Shown here: piece after piece, positions 36,735 to 48,710 of the stretch
How the letters are laid out: the number at the start of each line of letters is the position of its first letter
How positions within the stretch are numbered: position 1 is the first letter of the stretch
DNA from: Mycoplasma testudineum
GTDB taxonomy: Bacteria; Bacillota_I; Bacilli_A; Mycoplasmatales; Metamycoplasmataceae
Length of the DNA stretch: 64,000 nt
Assembly: GCF_002245785.1 (NCBI RefSeq)
Contig: NZ_NNCE01000002.1
Location: 105,342 to 169,341 of the forward strand
Direction of reading: 5' to 3'
Program-made: the position numbers and the translations under genes
Notes under the pieces: generated by a model
Seen by the model: only the letters and a program-made list of their open reading frames with translations
The model's database searches: none
What the model was told of the DNA's origin: nothing

Positions 36735-37821
36735 TTATCAGCCTTTCATAATGAGCAATAATTTTTTCTGATGCCACATTTTTTTCTTTTAGAAAATTCA
36801 AGTTTATTTTTAGCAATGATTTAAAACCATTTTCTAAATCTGATTTAACAAGATTTCGAAGTTTTTGAATACCATTAAATTTTCTTCCTTCTGATATTTT
36901 ATCTGCAATAAAGACAATTTTATCTTCGATAGACAAAGGTGTATTTTCTAAAGTAGTATGATTTAAAATTGCTTTATAAATTTTTTCATTTTCACCTTTA
37001 TAAATATATTTATATCAAAGAGCACCGGATATTTGATGATATTTGTGAGTTTCTAAATTTTCAAATTTAATATCATAATATTTGTTAATCAATTCACGAT
37101 GTACATCATTTTCTCATTCTTTTGCAACATCATGAAGCAGTCCTGCATAATAAGAAGTATTTCACTCTAAACCATTATCCTTTGCCAATTGTCCGGCAAA
37201 TTCAGCTGTTGCAAAAGAATGTTTTGAGCGCTTTACAGACAAACACTTCCTCAGATATTCTTCTAAGTACAAATAATTTTTTGCAAAATATTTTTGCACG
37301 TTATTTGGAACTAAATCATAAATACCATGTTTAACATCAGTTGAAGAAAATTCTACTACTTCATTATTCAATAACCTTGCATTATATTTTTTTAAATTTA
37401 CTTTTGAAATTCGACTACTCCTTCTAGCAACTAGCAGTGTAACTTGTTCTGAAATCCATTGAATTTCTTCTCATTTATGTAATCTTGTTAATAAATCGCT
37501 ACCGATTAAAAAATAAATATCAGCATTTGGGTATATAGATTTAAAATATTTAATACTATCTTTTGTGTAACTGATTGTCCTACGATTAGTTTCAAATTCT
37601 GAAATTTCATCATTTTTGTCAATTGCCATTTTTAGCATTTTAAGACGATGTTCCGAAGTGGTTATTTTTTTACCTTTTTTGAAAGGATTTGTACCTGTTG
37701 GCAACCAAATAAAACGATCAGGTTTAATTTCTGATTTAGCATATTCTGCCATTTTTAAATGGCCAAAATGAATTGGGTCGAAGGTACCACCAAATATAAT
37801 CACTTTCTCTTTTACGGACAT
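36727..37821 (-). CDS. nadD: NadD-YqeK fusion: nicotinate-nucleotide adenylyltransferase plus HD hydrolase
   Basis: 364-aa fusion. Residues ~1-190 are NadD, which makes deamido-NAD: GGTFDPIHFGHLK (nucleotidyl-transfer motif), then LPTGTNPFK and FLIGSDLL. Residues ~190-364 are a YqeK-like HD domain (RSKHSFATAEFA and LLHDVAKEW), a family that hydrolyses Ap4A. TGA Trp codons split the frame into three pieces under the standard code, but no real stop occurs. TATAAT is 14 bases upstream (37836-37841). The two activities are separate adjacent genes in other Firmicutes; the fusion is known in mycoplasmas. Confidence 0.93.
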
Positions 37822-37867
37822 TCTTTAAATTTTATATTATAAATAGTTCATATTACCAAAAATATGC

Positions 37868-37881
37868 TAATTGCGCAATTA
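37868..37881. other. 14-base perfect palindrome TAATTGCGCAATTA
   Basis: Perfect loop-less palindrome in the divergent promoter region between nadD and the membrane-protein gene. It could be a regulator site; no regulator is known. Confidence 0.4.
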
Positions 37882-37974
37882 TTTTTTTATTTTTAATGTT
37901 AATGAAAAATTTTGTAACTATAAAATTCACAATTATATGATTGGCAATTATTAATGTGATTATATAATAGTTGT

Positions 37975-37980
37975 TATAAT
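37975..37980 (+). promoter_or_regulatory. -10 box TATAAT, start-proximal
   Basis: TATAAT eight bases before ATG 37989 with no ribosome-binding site between. Confidence 0.55.
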
Positions 37981-37988
37981 TTTCTAAT

Positions 37989-38822
37989 ATGGCAAGAAAA
38001 TCAAAAAAAATTTCAAGACAAGAGCGTTTAGCGCAAGTTGAAAAAAAATTACAATTACTTGATGAAAATGAGTTTATTTTAAAGTTTGAATGACTTAAAT
38101 CACCAGATTCTGAAGCAAGTTTAAAACGTCCTGAAAAAGCAAGAATTTCAAATTGAGATACTAAATCTGATTTTTACAATTCTTATAATAACGGTGATGA
38201 TTCAGCAAAGTTACAATTATTTAGAATGATGCAAAGACTTTTTTCAGTAAATAAACAAGAAGGGAATATTTTTAAAAAAACATTTTCGAAAAAAAGTTAT
38301 CTTTTTTACCTTTGAATATCAACAGTTTCTTTATTAACTATGATGTTTTTTATAATTGCTTATTTATTCACAGGTAATAGAGTTCAAGAAACAAATAACA
38401 CAACAATATACTTAGTAATAGCTTTAGGACTTTTGTTTTTTGTATTGATAAGTCTTTACTTTTTATTTAAAGTTAATAAAATAATGGCATATAAAAATAA
38501 ATGGATAAAAGAGTATTTTGGTAATTTCTGGTCGCAAAAAAATGTTAAATTTTCTTTTTCTAAAGAAGCGCAAATTTTGAAATTTTTAGATAATAAAATT
38601 GAAAATTTGCCAGCTGAGATTCCAGATTTTTTTACAGACCAAGATTTTTTAAATTTTAAAGTTTTATTTTTTAGAGAATTTTATTTTCATGAACCAATAA
38701 ATCCAAGATGAAAATACAAAGTTAAATACAAATTATTTTCATTAAACTTTTCAATTGTTCATTTTGTATTTTTTCTAGGACTAATTACATCAGTAGCAAT
38801 GTTAGTTCTTACATTAATTTAA
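37989..38822 (+). CDS. Membrane protein of unknown function, 277 aa
   Basis: Not recognised. A basic cytosolic start (MARKSKKISRQERLAQ) and ~95 polar residues, two strong membrane segments (about 100-125 and 138-160), a cytosolic stretch with FWSQKNVKFSFSKEAQ, and a last membrane segment at the C-terminus. TGA Trp codons at 38090, 38155 and 38312. It precedes hisS by 13 bases and is probably cotranscribed with hisS-aspS. Confidence 0.7.
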
Positions 38823-38835
38823 TATAAGGATAATA

Positions 38836-40080
38836 ATGAAATACATTAAACCTAAAGGTACTTCAGATTTTATCGGTATTGATTCAGAAAAATACCAATT
38901 TATCTATGAGTCCTTTAAATCAATTTCTAATCAATATGGTTTTTCATTTATTGAAACACCTATTTTTGAAAATTCAGAATTATTTAAAAGAACGAGTGGC
39001 GAAAATAGCGACATAGTGAATAAAGAACTTTATGAATTTCAAGATAAATCGAATCGTAATTTCGCTCTAAGGCCTGAAGGTACTGCCCCAGTATTAAGAG
39101 CACTATTAGAATCTAAAGAAACGTTTCCTTTTCGTAAATTTTATTTTGGACCTATGTTTAGATACGAAAGACCACAAAAAGGTAGATATAGACAATTTTA
39201 TCAAGGTGGATTAGAATGGGTATCAGATTTAGACACAAAATATAAATATGAAGTTTTATTTCTTGCTTTAGATTTTCTTAAAAAAATTAATTTAAATAAT
39301 TTTAAAATTAAAATTAATTGACTAAGTTCTTTTGAACAACGTAGAAAGTACATAAATGAATTAAAAGAATACTTTCAAAAATTCAAATCTATGCTTGAAC
39401 CCATTTCACTAAAAAGACTGGACAAAAATCCTCTTAGAATATTGGACGATAAAATTGAAATGCAAAAAGATTTTGTTAAACAAGCACCGCTTATAAAAGA
39501 CTATATTAGTGGTGAAGAAATTGTTATTCTTGAATTTATTAAAAATAAAATCCAAGAATATCATCAAGAAATAAAAGTTGAAATTGATTACCGTCTTGTA
39601 AGAGGTATTGACTATTACACTGATATAGTTTTTGAGTTTGTAGATAACGAAACAGAGTTAACTTTATTAGCTGGTGGAGCATATTCGAATCTGCTGTCAG
39701 ATTTAGGCGGAGAAAACATCCAGGGAATAGGTTTTGCTTTTGGTCTAGAAAGATTGATGGATTTAATAAATTTAAATCAAAAAAGACAATTGAAAATATG
39801 TGCTTATGCAACAAATGAATTAGAGTTAGAAAATATTATTGAATATAGAAATTTGTTTAGAAATTTAAATTATTCGTATGTTGAAAAAATAATAAATCAC
39901 AACAAAGCATTTAGATACAAAGAAATAAAAAATGCAGATTTAATATTGTATTTTGACGCACTTCAAAATTCATATATATTAAAAAATTTATTAACAAAAG
40001 AAGTGTATAAAATTTCAAAAACAACATCCGTTTTTGAAATAAAAAAAATAATTGAGGAGCAAAGTGAAAGAATTAAATAA
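38836..40080 (+). CDS. hisS: Histidyl-tRNA synthetase
   Basis: Class II synthetase charging tRNA-His, 414 aa. Seen: KPKGTSDF, motif 2 FRYERPQKGRYRQFYQ, the histidine-A box RGIDYYTDIVFEF and motif 3 GIGFAFGLERLM. One TGA Trp at 39319. ATG 38836 follows TAAGGA. Overlaps aspS by 17 bases. Confidence 0.96.
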
Positions 40081-41770
40081 TGGTCAAATTAATGAAACAT
40101 TAATTGATAAAAAAATAACAGTTTATGGTTGAGCTCAAACAGTCAGAAATTTTGGAAAATTAACATTCGTAGATTTGAGGGATCAATCCGGAATAATTCA
40201 AGTTGTTTTCAATGATTTGGAAATAAAAATTAAACCCGAATCAGTACTAAAAATAACTGGAGTTCTACAAAAAAGAAAAACATCAAACGACCAAATACCA
40301 ACAGGTAAATGGGAAATAAATGGTTCAGAAATACAAGTTATAAATGAATCTGATGATTTACCAATTCAAATAAATGATGAAGATAATTCAAAAGAAGACA
40401 TAAGATTAAAGTATCGATATTTAGATTTAAGAAAACCTTCAATGCACCAAAAATTAACTTTAAGATCTAAGTTTTTTAGTGCATTAAGAAGAAGCTTAGA
40501 TTCTCATGGTTTTTTAGAAATTGAAACGCCTTTATTGTCAAAATCAACACCAGAAGGTGCCAGAGATTTTCTAGTACCAACAAGAAAAAAAGGTCATTTT
40601 TTCTCTCTGCCACAAAGCCCACAATTGTACAAACAATTATTAATGAATTCTGGTTTTGAAAAATACTACCAATTTGCAAAAGTATTTAGAGATGAAGATT
40701 CAAGAAAAGATCGTCAACCAGAATTTACTCAATTAGATATGGAAGTTAGTTTTAAAAATCCAGAATATATAAAAACTTTAATTGAAAAAATTTTTAAAGA
40801 AAGTTTTGAAGCAATTTGTCATCCGATTAAAATTCCTTTTAAAAGAATGGATTATGACTATGCAATTGAAAATTATGGAGTAGATAAACCCGATTTACGT
40901 TTCGAATACAAAATTGAAGATATTTCTGACTTTTTTAAAAATTCAAAATTTGATATTATTGCTTCTAAAAAAACCATTAATGGAATATTTTTTGATAAAG
41001 AAATAGATAATACTGTTTTTAATTTTCTTGAACAAGTGGTTCAGAAAAATAAAGGTAAAATTTTATTTTATTTTAATTACAAAAACAAGGAATTAACTAA
41101 ATCAAATTTTGCTAAAAAAGATTTGAGTACAGTTGAAAATTTAATTTTAAAATCATCTTTTGAATCAGGATCTGTGTTAGTTGTTGCTGATGATGTTTAT
41201 CATTATGTAAAGCAGGCATTAGGTGCAGTTAGGGTAGAATTAAATAATATTTTCAAACTTGTTAAAGATGAAAACGAGTTAAATTTTTGTTGAATTGAAA
41301 ACTGACCTTTATTTGAATATAATTATGAATCTAATACTTACGGTCCAATGCATCATGCATTTACTATGTACGATTCAAATACTTTAGTAAATAATAAAAT
41401 TGACATGGAAAAAACCAAAGCACTTGCTTATGATTTAGTTTTAAATGGTTTTGAAATTGGTGGTGGAAGCCAAAGGATACATGATCCTAAAATTCAAAAT
41501 TTAATTTTTGAAAGTATCGGTTTAGCCGAACAACAAATACAAAATCAATTTGGTTTTTTTATTAACTCATTTAAATATGGATTACCACCTCACGGAGGAA
41601 TTGCTTTTGGTGTAGATAGAATCATGATGATCATCACAAAATCAAATTCTATTAGAGATGTAATAGCATTTCCAAAAAATGCAAAAGGTGATGATTTACT
41701 GTCTGAATCACCATCTACAGTCACATTAGAACAGTTAGATGAACTAAACTTAAAAATTGTTGAAAAATAA
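40064..41770 (+). CDS. aspS: Aspartyl-tRNA synthetase
   Basis: Class II synthetase charging tRNA-Asp, 568 aa. N-terminal OB-fold (VYGWAQTVRNFGKLTFVDLRD), motif 1, flipping-loop region, motif 2 FRDEDSRKDRQPEFTQLD and motif 3 GIAFGVDRIMMI. GTG start at 40064 chosen because GAGGAG lies eight bases upstream and the OB-fold needs residues before the first TGA Trp; it lies inside hisS. Confidence 0.96.
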
Positions 41771-41803
41771 CTTTGATGTTGCAACACATTGAAGTTATTT
41801 TTA
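41764..41803 (+). terminator. Terminator after aspS
   Basis: AAATAACTT (from 41764) pairs with AAGTTATTT (to 41800), with a mismatched inner stem, and T-rich sequence follows. Confidence 0.65.
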
Positions 41804-42005
41804 TATTACGAACAAAATTTTTTAAAAAAGGTTCATAGACAATTATTAAATTTTGTTATTAATTTTGATAATGTGTTACTTTTTATTCAAAACCACTTTT
41901 ACATATTTTAAATATATTTTCACACATAAAGGCGATATTTTCTTATAATATACACAACAAATAGGGTTTTTCAATAATTGCTTCAAGATTGCCTCGAGAG
42001 GATGT

Positions 42006-44711
42006 ATGAAAAAGAGAAGATTTATATTTGCAATAGCTATACCAACTATCGCCGGTTTTACTACAATAGCATCTGTTTCTTGTAGTCAGGAACTAATTAC
42101 TAAAAAAGCAAATGAAGCCTTATCAAATATAATAAGGGGTTTTTCTAATAAAACCATCAACACTAAAAAATTTACATCAATAATGGAATTTTCTAGTGTT
42201 ATTGATAAGCTTCAAAATCAAAATCAAACTGAAATCACCAAAAATTTAAGTGAAATATTAGATAATACATTCGCAACCGCTTTAGGTGATTTAGCAAAAA
42301 TTGAATCAGCAACTATTGTAGAAGAAGGTAGTTTGGTCTTTTTACAATTAAAACTCTCATACCCAAATTCTTCAAATGTTCAAGAAGTGAAAATTGAAAT
42401 AGGTAACATAATAAATGATCTAAACCCAAATCTTAATTTAGATGAAATAGCTACTAAATTAAATAATAAAATTTTTAGTCCAAAAACTACGGTGGTCCAA
42501 AAATCGCCCCAAGAATATGAAAAGTGAATTAAAAGTGTATCAATTGCAGCATTGACTGATTCATTAACATCTGAGTTAGAATCTAGTTTTAAAATTAATT
42601 TAGGTCAGGCAAAGATAATAAAAGCACAAGCAATTACTCCAAAAAATAATGATGAAACTGAAATAGTTTTAGAATTAGTTTTAACTAATGGTTTAGTAAA
42701 TAAAAATGTGAAAATTACATTAAGCCCGTTGATAAGTCAAAATATATTAGATAAAAAAGCAGATCCATCTGTAATTATTGAAATATATGATAGATTGAAT
42801 ACTTTAGTTTTAGTTTCGGAAAATGAATTTAATAAAAGAGCAAATGAAGCTGTAAATGAATTATTGTTTGCACAAGATCTCAAGGGATTTATCTCAGTTT
42901 TTGATGTAACCAATTTTTTACCTAAATATGAATCAATTTTCAGTACAAATGATGAAGAAACTATCCCTTCTATTCCTGAAGGATATGAATTAAGAGCAGT
43001 TCTTGAAAATCAAGCAGATTAAGGAGAAACTGGATTTTTAACTATTCAATTTGTTTTATATCAAACTGCAACCAAAAAATATGTTTCAAATGATGGAACA
43101 ACATATAGTGGTGATTACAAATTAATTACAGGAAAAAATACAACATTTTACGGATTTATTTCTAAGGCAGTTGAGACGTATTTTTCTGATACAAGCTCAA
43201 GATATTTATTTATAAATGAACCTACTTCAGCTCAAGATTTTATTAGAACTCTGCCAAATTATAATGTGGAATCAAAAATAGCAACATTAACTAGAAATGA
43301 GGTAAATTCATATTTTCCTGCAATTCAATTAGGAACACTTCCAGATAAAATTATTGAATCTGATGATGTAAATTTTGTTGACAAATATCTTGTTAAGCTA
43401 CATGAAGGCGAAAACAAGAAACTAGATCTTAATATTTTAACATCAATCAGTTTAGATAAATTTAATTATGGAATCGATGGACGCATTCTTAGAAGTGAAG
43501 AATCAGAAACTAAAACAATTACTGTAACTGGTTTTGCAATACCGGATGAAAAACAGTCTAAAAAAGATGTTGAAGCATTAAAATCAGAATTACAATCATG
43601 AAAAAATTTAGTCTCACACACAAAGCAAAGACAAATAGCATCACAAGTAAATTATCAAAACTTTTATGACTTATTAAGAGATATTAGAAAAAATATTGCT
43701 AATAATGGTGCGATAATAACTTTGGGAAAACCTACTCCTAATGATGCTACAGGTTCAATTGAATTTAAAAATGTAACTATTTCTAAAAACAATCAAGTTT
43801 CAAGTCCAATTACTTTAGTTATTAGTGGATTTAGAAAAGTTGATTTAGTTGCTAAATCTTGATTTGACAAATGAACAAAAAGAACTAATTGAAAAGTGCA
43901 ACAATATCAATCACAAAATAAACTTGCTTTTACTAGATCTACATTGACATCTGTGTGAAATAAACAAAATAATATAGTTGACAAATTCAATGCTGTTTTA
44001 GAAAATAATTTAGTTCTAAGCGATACACCAGTTACCTTAGATGGATATAATGTGTTTTTCAATTTACAAAGAATTGAAACCGATGCTGATGCAACAACTA
44101 TGGATGTTGAGTTTTATCTATCAAAAACTATCGGAAATGTTGTTACATATTTTAATCATGATGGAACAATGGTAACTGAATTTGATGCTATTAATAGAGC
44201 AAAAGCTACACTTACAGGTATTGTAAGTGATGCTGCACAAATTCAGGCTCAAATCGACAGCGTAATGTCTGAAGATGAAGGTGCAGGAATTTATGATAAT
44301 TTTTCAAATGTAGAAGACTTTGAAAATTATTTTAACAATTCTCCAGATGCAATTATGAGACGTATTGATCCAATTATTTCTAGAGGTTTATGAGGCAAAC
44401 TTATTTATAACCAAACGGGTTATTATGCTATTGCTAAATTTACTAATATAAGACTTTTAAACAAAAACAATCCAGAAGATCAAGTTAAAATTAGAAAATT
44501 TATGGCTATAGATGCAGTTAAAGAAAAATTGCTTTGAAAATATAATGCTCTTAGACTTAGAATATTTTCGATTTCAGTAGAACTAAATGGTACAACTGGT
44601 GAAATATTAGTGGGCGGTTTACATAGAAATGGTGGAGGCGGTTGATATCTTTCAACTCCGCGAAATCAACAAATTGCAAACGGAAAACTTTACGAAGAAT
44701 TTGTTGAATAA
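42006..44711 (+). pseudogene. Large lipoprotein gene split by one in-frame TAA
   Basis: Surface lipoprotein with basic start MKKRRF, hydrophobic core and lipobox IASVSC (Cys26). The frame runs to TAA 44709-44711 (901 codons if read through), but TAA at 43020-43022 cuts it to 338 residues. The downstream part stays open for 560 codons in the same frame and reads naturally (GETGFLTIQFVLYQ) with no start codon close by, so this is one gene with a recent nonsense change (perhaps AAA, CAA or GAA to TAA). The N-terminal half has beta repeats like EIVLELVLTNGLVNKNVKITL. TATAAT at about 41944-41949. It could be dead, secrete a short form, or be variable between strains. Confidence 0.75.
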
Positions 44712-45112
44712 ATTTTAAAATCTGCTATATTTTCTAAATTATTGACAAAATATTTTTTTGTTAAACACTTTTCTTATTTTTGAAACTATAACTTTAAAAA
44801 CATATAAATGATCTTCCTAAAATCCTTAATATTTTTATAAGTCATCAAAGATAAAAAAATGATCATTGAAATAATAGAGGAGGCAACATATAGTTTTTAC
44901 ATTTAATGTAGTGATATATTGAAATAATTATTTTTAAAATAAATAAGGGTGAATTCAAAAAACTATAAACAAACATTTTTGAATAAGATATTAGAATTTA
45001 AAAGCACGGTCAAGAATAATCAAAAAGCTACAATAAATTAAAAATTAATTAAATTCACTCATTATTTTTGTGTTGTACAAAGTTCATGGAAATAAAAGAT
45101 TATAATTTGTTC
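44712..45112. other. AT-rich intergenic region, possible gene remnant
   Basis: 400 bases with no intact gene. A canonical GAGGAGG (44877-44883) is followed by ATA and an immediate TAG instead of a start, suggesting a decayed gene start. The right end carries the promoter of the next gene. Confidence 0.45.
45101..45106 (+). promoter_or_regulatory. -10 box TATAAT for a leaderless gene
   Basis: TATAAT, six bases, then ATG at 45113; no ribosome-binding site. Confidence 0.6.
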
Positions 45113-45412
45113 ATGATGAAAACAAACTCTAAAAAAATTGATTTTGAAGAAAACGAGACTAATTTAAATTTTAATGGTCTCGTAGATTATGACCAAGATG
45201 AACGAATTTGAAAGCCAGTAGCATACACATCTTCAAGATATAGTAACGTAGATAAAATAAACCACCATACATATTCGGGAGTTGGATATAGGTTTATTAT
45301 TCGAAGAGATCAAATTTATAACCGAAAAGTAGTAGATTATAATTTATTTAGAAGCAACCATGAAGTTGCTTTCACATATCTAGTGAAAAATAAAGGTATA
45401 AATGAAATTTAG
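45113..45412 (+). CDS. Small protein of unknown function, 99 aa
   Basis: 99 aa, polar, no signal peptide, one TGA Trp. The second half (PVAYTSSRYSNVDK, then YSGVGYRFIIRRDQI and EVAFTYLVKN) has the same strand pattern as the 75-aa protein at 28566 (VYASS, GYYSVDI, YYSYFLN), like a terminal beta domain of a larger secreted protein. It overlaps the following lipoprotein gene by 11 bases. Possibly paralogous with 28566, or a remnant. Confidence 0.55.
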
Positions 45413-46187
45413 GAAATTTTTTAAAAATTTTACGGTTTGTGCAAGTATTACTTCATCATTTTTATTATCTTCTTGTTGTTGTGCATACTTTGATGACCCG
45501 CTCCCCCATGAAAAAGCATATTTTAACGAAGACTACACTATTGTTAATTATGGTAGTCAGTATAAATATGAGAAAAAAAGAGAAAATGTCAAAGTAATTT
45601 ACGAAAACATTTACGATCTATCTTACACTGATATAGAACATGAAACTAAATATGGGACACTATATCAGTCACAAGACATAGTGATTTCAAGTTACGATGA
45701 ATTAATTAAATTTATTCAAAAACAAATATTAGTTTATAACACACAACAAAACTTTTCTAGTGAATCCAAAAACAAAAATATATTAGATTATTCAGCAGAA
45801 AAAAATACGGATATTTTATATCAAAAAATTAATTGAAATTACATATTTACAAATCAAAATAATATCCGATTATTAAATTTTCTTATCTGAAGGTATGACA
45901 AGAATTTTTTTCAAGAAAACAATTTAATATTAACAACTTTTAGCTTTGATAAAAAATTTAAAATAAATAAATATAAAAACGACTTTTATCGTAACTTTAA
46001 TGAACAATCACATTACAACCTAAATTCTAATCACATTGATGTTTCATTGTATGTAGATAATGTGTTTAGAAATCTATACGAATATTATCATATATATCAT
46101 GATCTTCAATTGAAAGATGTTATAAACGGATTCTCCTCTTTAACGGAAGTTAAAAAAGGGATCGTTATTCGAAAATATGATATTTAG
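45402..46187 (+). CDS. Lipoprotein of unknown function, 261 aa
   Basis: Surface lipoprotein: basic start MKFRKFFKNF, hydrophobic stretch, lipobox LLSSC with Cys25 followed by two more Cys and AYFDD. Mature part rich in Tyr, Asn and Lys; no domain recognised. Two TGA Trp codons. ATG lies inside the previous gene. The pair matches the arrangement at 28566-29523. Confidence 0.7.
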
Positions 46188-46265
46188 TATATTGACTAAA
46201 ACGTTTTTTTGAGCTAAATTTTTAAATTAATAGCAATTACTTTGTAACAATAATTTTTTGGATAA

Positions 46266-47186
46266 TTATTTAATTTTTTCAATTTCAATTATTTCGGGCA
46301 TAGCTGAAATTGAACCAGTTTTTGTTGTCGTTAATGCAGCAGCAATTGAAGCTTTTCTAGCGATTGTTAAAACAATTTCGCTATCAATTTCTTTTAATGA
46401 TTTTGGAAAAAATCTACTTATAAAATAACCTAAAAAATATCCTAAAAATGCATCACCAGCTCCTGTTGAATCGATTTGATTTACTTTAATAGAGTCAACT
46501 TGATATATTCTTCCGTGTAATATTATTTTTACTCCTTTGCTACCCATAGTTATAAAAATTAATTTATCGGAGTAATTTTTAAAAAAACTAAAATCATTTG
46601 AATCAAGATTTTTGTATCTCAAAATTATATTAGCTTCTTCGCTACTTAATTTAATGATATTTGATTTATCAATGTATGGCAATATTTTTTTAGCAAATTC
46701 ATTTGTATCAAAATAAAGTGAGTTTCTGTAATTTGGATCAAAAACAATTAGTTTATTTTGCTTCAATGCTTTTTCTAGATATTTATCGTAACTATGTCCT
46801 AAACTTCCTCCAAGCATTGCTGTAGCACTAGTTAACACAAGAATATCAAAATCAATATCTTCAAATTCTAATGTCTCATCTGCTCCGCGTTCGAATGTAA
46901 ATGAGCGCTCACCATCATTATCTAATGTTACCTTTGCTAATGTAGTTTTTACATCTTTATTTTGAAGATATTTTTTTGACATATGGTATTTATTAAAATC
47001 GTCTTCAATAAGATTTGCATACTTATCATTTCCAATAATTCCAACAAAATATGGACTTAATTCTTTAAATTTAGATAAAGCAAAAGTTACATTCAATGGT
47101 GCACCACCAACTTTATCAATTATTGAATTATCAGAATTTTTAAATTGATCTATTAAGGCTTCACCAGGTAAAATTATTTTAATCAT
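46266..47186 (-). CDS. scrK: Fructokinase (PfkB family)
   Basis: Phosphorylates fructose released from sucrose. 306 aa. Seen: GEALID start, GGAPLNVTFALSKF (substrate loop), and the anion hole with catalytic Asp in DSTGAGDAFLGYFLG. No TGA codons. The start lies eight bases inside the scrB gene. Placement after ScrA and ScrB makes fructose the likely substrate; other PfkB sugars are possible in principle. Confidence 0.9.
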   Translation of the reverse strand: MIKIILPGEALIDQFKNSDNSIIDKVGGAPLNVTFALSKFKELSPYFVGIIGNDKYANLIEDDFNKYHMSKKYLQNKDVKTTLAKVTLDNDGERSFTFERGADETLEFEDIDFDILVLTSATAMLGGSLGHSYDKYLEKALKQNKLIVFDPNYRNSLYFDTNEFAKKILPYIDKSNIIKLSSEEANIILRYKNLDSNDFSFFKNYSDKLIFITMGSKGVKIILHGRIYQVDSIKVNQIDSTGAGDAFLGYFLGYFISRFFPKSLKEIDSEIVLTIARKASIAAALTTTKTGSISAMPEIIEIEKIK

Positions 47187-48660
47187 TTCAGTTAATCTCC
47201 AGTTTTTTTATTTCGCATTTTTTAATGATATTTCCATTAATTATTTCATAAGTCAAAAGATCATTTATAAAATATTTACTTGTAAAAAAAATCATTTTTT
47301 CATTATTGTAAATTTCTATTAATGAATTATCTAAAATAATTTTTAAATTTGTGATTTTTCCTACTTCAACTTTTCTTATATCACCAAAGTTATCGCCGTG
47401 CGAATGGCTCATATTTGATTTATTAATAGTTAAATTTTTTCCATCATAATATATTTTAAAATTATGATTATTTTTATTTTTTAATTCCAAAACAAAATCG
47501 TTATTTATTAAAACATCAAAAAATATATTTCTATTTTCTAAAATTCCCCTATTACTAGAAAGCAACTCTTTTTCGATTGAAAAAACTGGTTGAAAATTTA
47601 TTTTACCTTTGTTGAAAATCATTTTTCTTGGTAGTGTTAAATTATGCGCCCACATATTATTGAAAGTTGCATATTGTTCTGTATCTGGCATTCCGGCTCA
47701 AGCAATCATCAATTTATTTTTTTCATTTTCACTAAAAAGTTGTGATGCATAAAAATCAAATCCATGATCCAATATTTGAAAATTATCTACGTTAAAAATT
47801 ATTTTATTTTTTATTAAATCAATATTAATTTTTCCATTAATTGCAATATTCACATGTGGTTGTAAATCATACAAACCTTCAAAATATTTTCTTCCCTGAG
47901 TAGAAAAAATTAAACTAGCTGTTTTGTTATTATCTCAAAAAATAATATCTGGACATTCAATCATATAAGTAGATTTAAAATCAAAATTATTTATATTTAC
48001 TTCACAGAAAAATTCAAAATTCTTGTCAGGATAATCTGAAATATATGTCACTAATTTTCCTACATTTTCTAGATTTTGCGCACCAATAAGCATTATATAT
48101 TTTTCTTGATATTTAAATACTTTTGGGTCTCTAAAATGTCTAGTATATTTTGATTTATCTACTTTGAAAAGTAAGCTTTTATCTTCGATTTTATAATTTT
48201 TTCATTTACCAACATAAATTGCTGAATCATCATCTTCATAATCATTTATTTTTTTAAAATTACCTGTTCAATACAAATATGCTTGATTATTATCTACCAA
48301 TGCTCCACCACTATATATACCGTTTCTTTCAAATTGATTTTCAATTTCTAAACCTATGTGATGATTTTCAAAATTAATAAAATCAGTTGTTGAATAATAG
48401 CCTCATTTTTTAACGTGATGTGTTGGTTTAAAAGGACTTCACTGATAAAAAATATGATATTTATTATCAAAAAACATTAAACCATTGGGATCATTTAATA
48501 ATCCTGAATATGGACTTAAATGTAGCTGATTATAATAAGGATCTTCAAGTGATAATTTATGTAATTTCAATATTTCCATACTATTATCTTTATTAGACAT
48601 TTGATAAGAATTTAATTTTTCTTCATTTCATTTTTTTAATATATTTTCTTTATTTTGCAT
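47179..48660 (-). CDS. scrB: Sucrose-6-phosphate hydrolase (GH32)
   Basis: Cleaves sucrose-6-P into glucose-6-P and fructose. 493 aa. Catalytic residues: nucleophile Asp in LLNDPNG, stabiliser Asp in FRDPKV and acid/base Glu in ECPD. Under the standard code it seems to end at 47188, but that TGA is Trp; the real TAA is at 47181-47179, giving an overlap with scrK. No signal peptide, so cytosolic. TATAAT is six bases before the ATG and no ribosome-binding site is seen, so it may have its own leaderless transcript besides readthrough from scrA. Confidence 0.93.
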
Positions 48661-48666
48661 TTTACA

Positions 48667-48672
48667 ATTATA
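48667..48672 (-). promoter_or_regulatory. -10 box TATAAT of scrB and hairpin in scrA-scrB gap
   Basis: TATAAT on the minus strand six bases before the scrB ATG. Just upstream, a short TTGC/GCAA hairpin followed by T8 (about 48672-48692) may attenuate readthrough from scrA. Confidence 0.5.
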
Positions 48673-48710
48673 AAAAAAACTTGCCGCAGCAAATCTTTTT
48701 TTATCATCTT

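Noticed and set aside
36727..37821. Separate genes for the HD domain and NadD
   Set aside because: Only TGA codons (Trp) separate the pieces; the frame is continuous, so it is one fusion protein.
47188..47190. TGA taken as the end of scrB
   Set aside because: TGA is Trp in this genome; the frame continues three more codons to TAA at 47179-47181.
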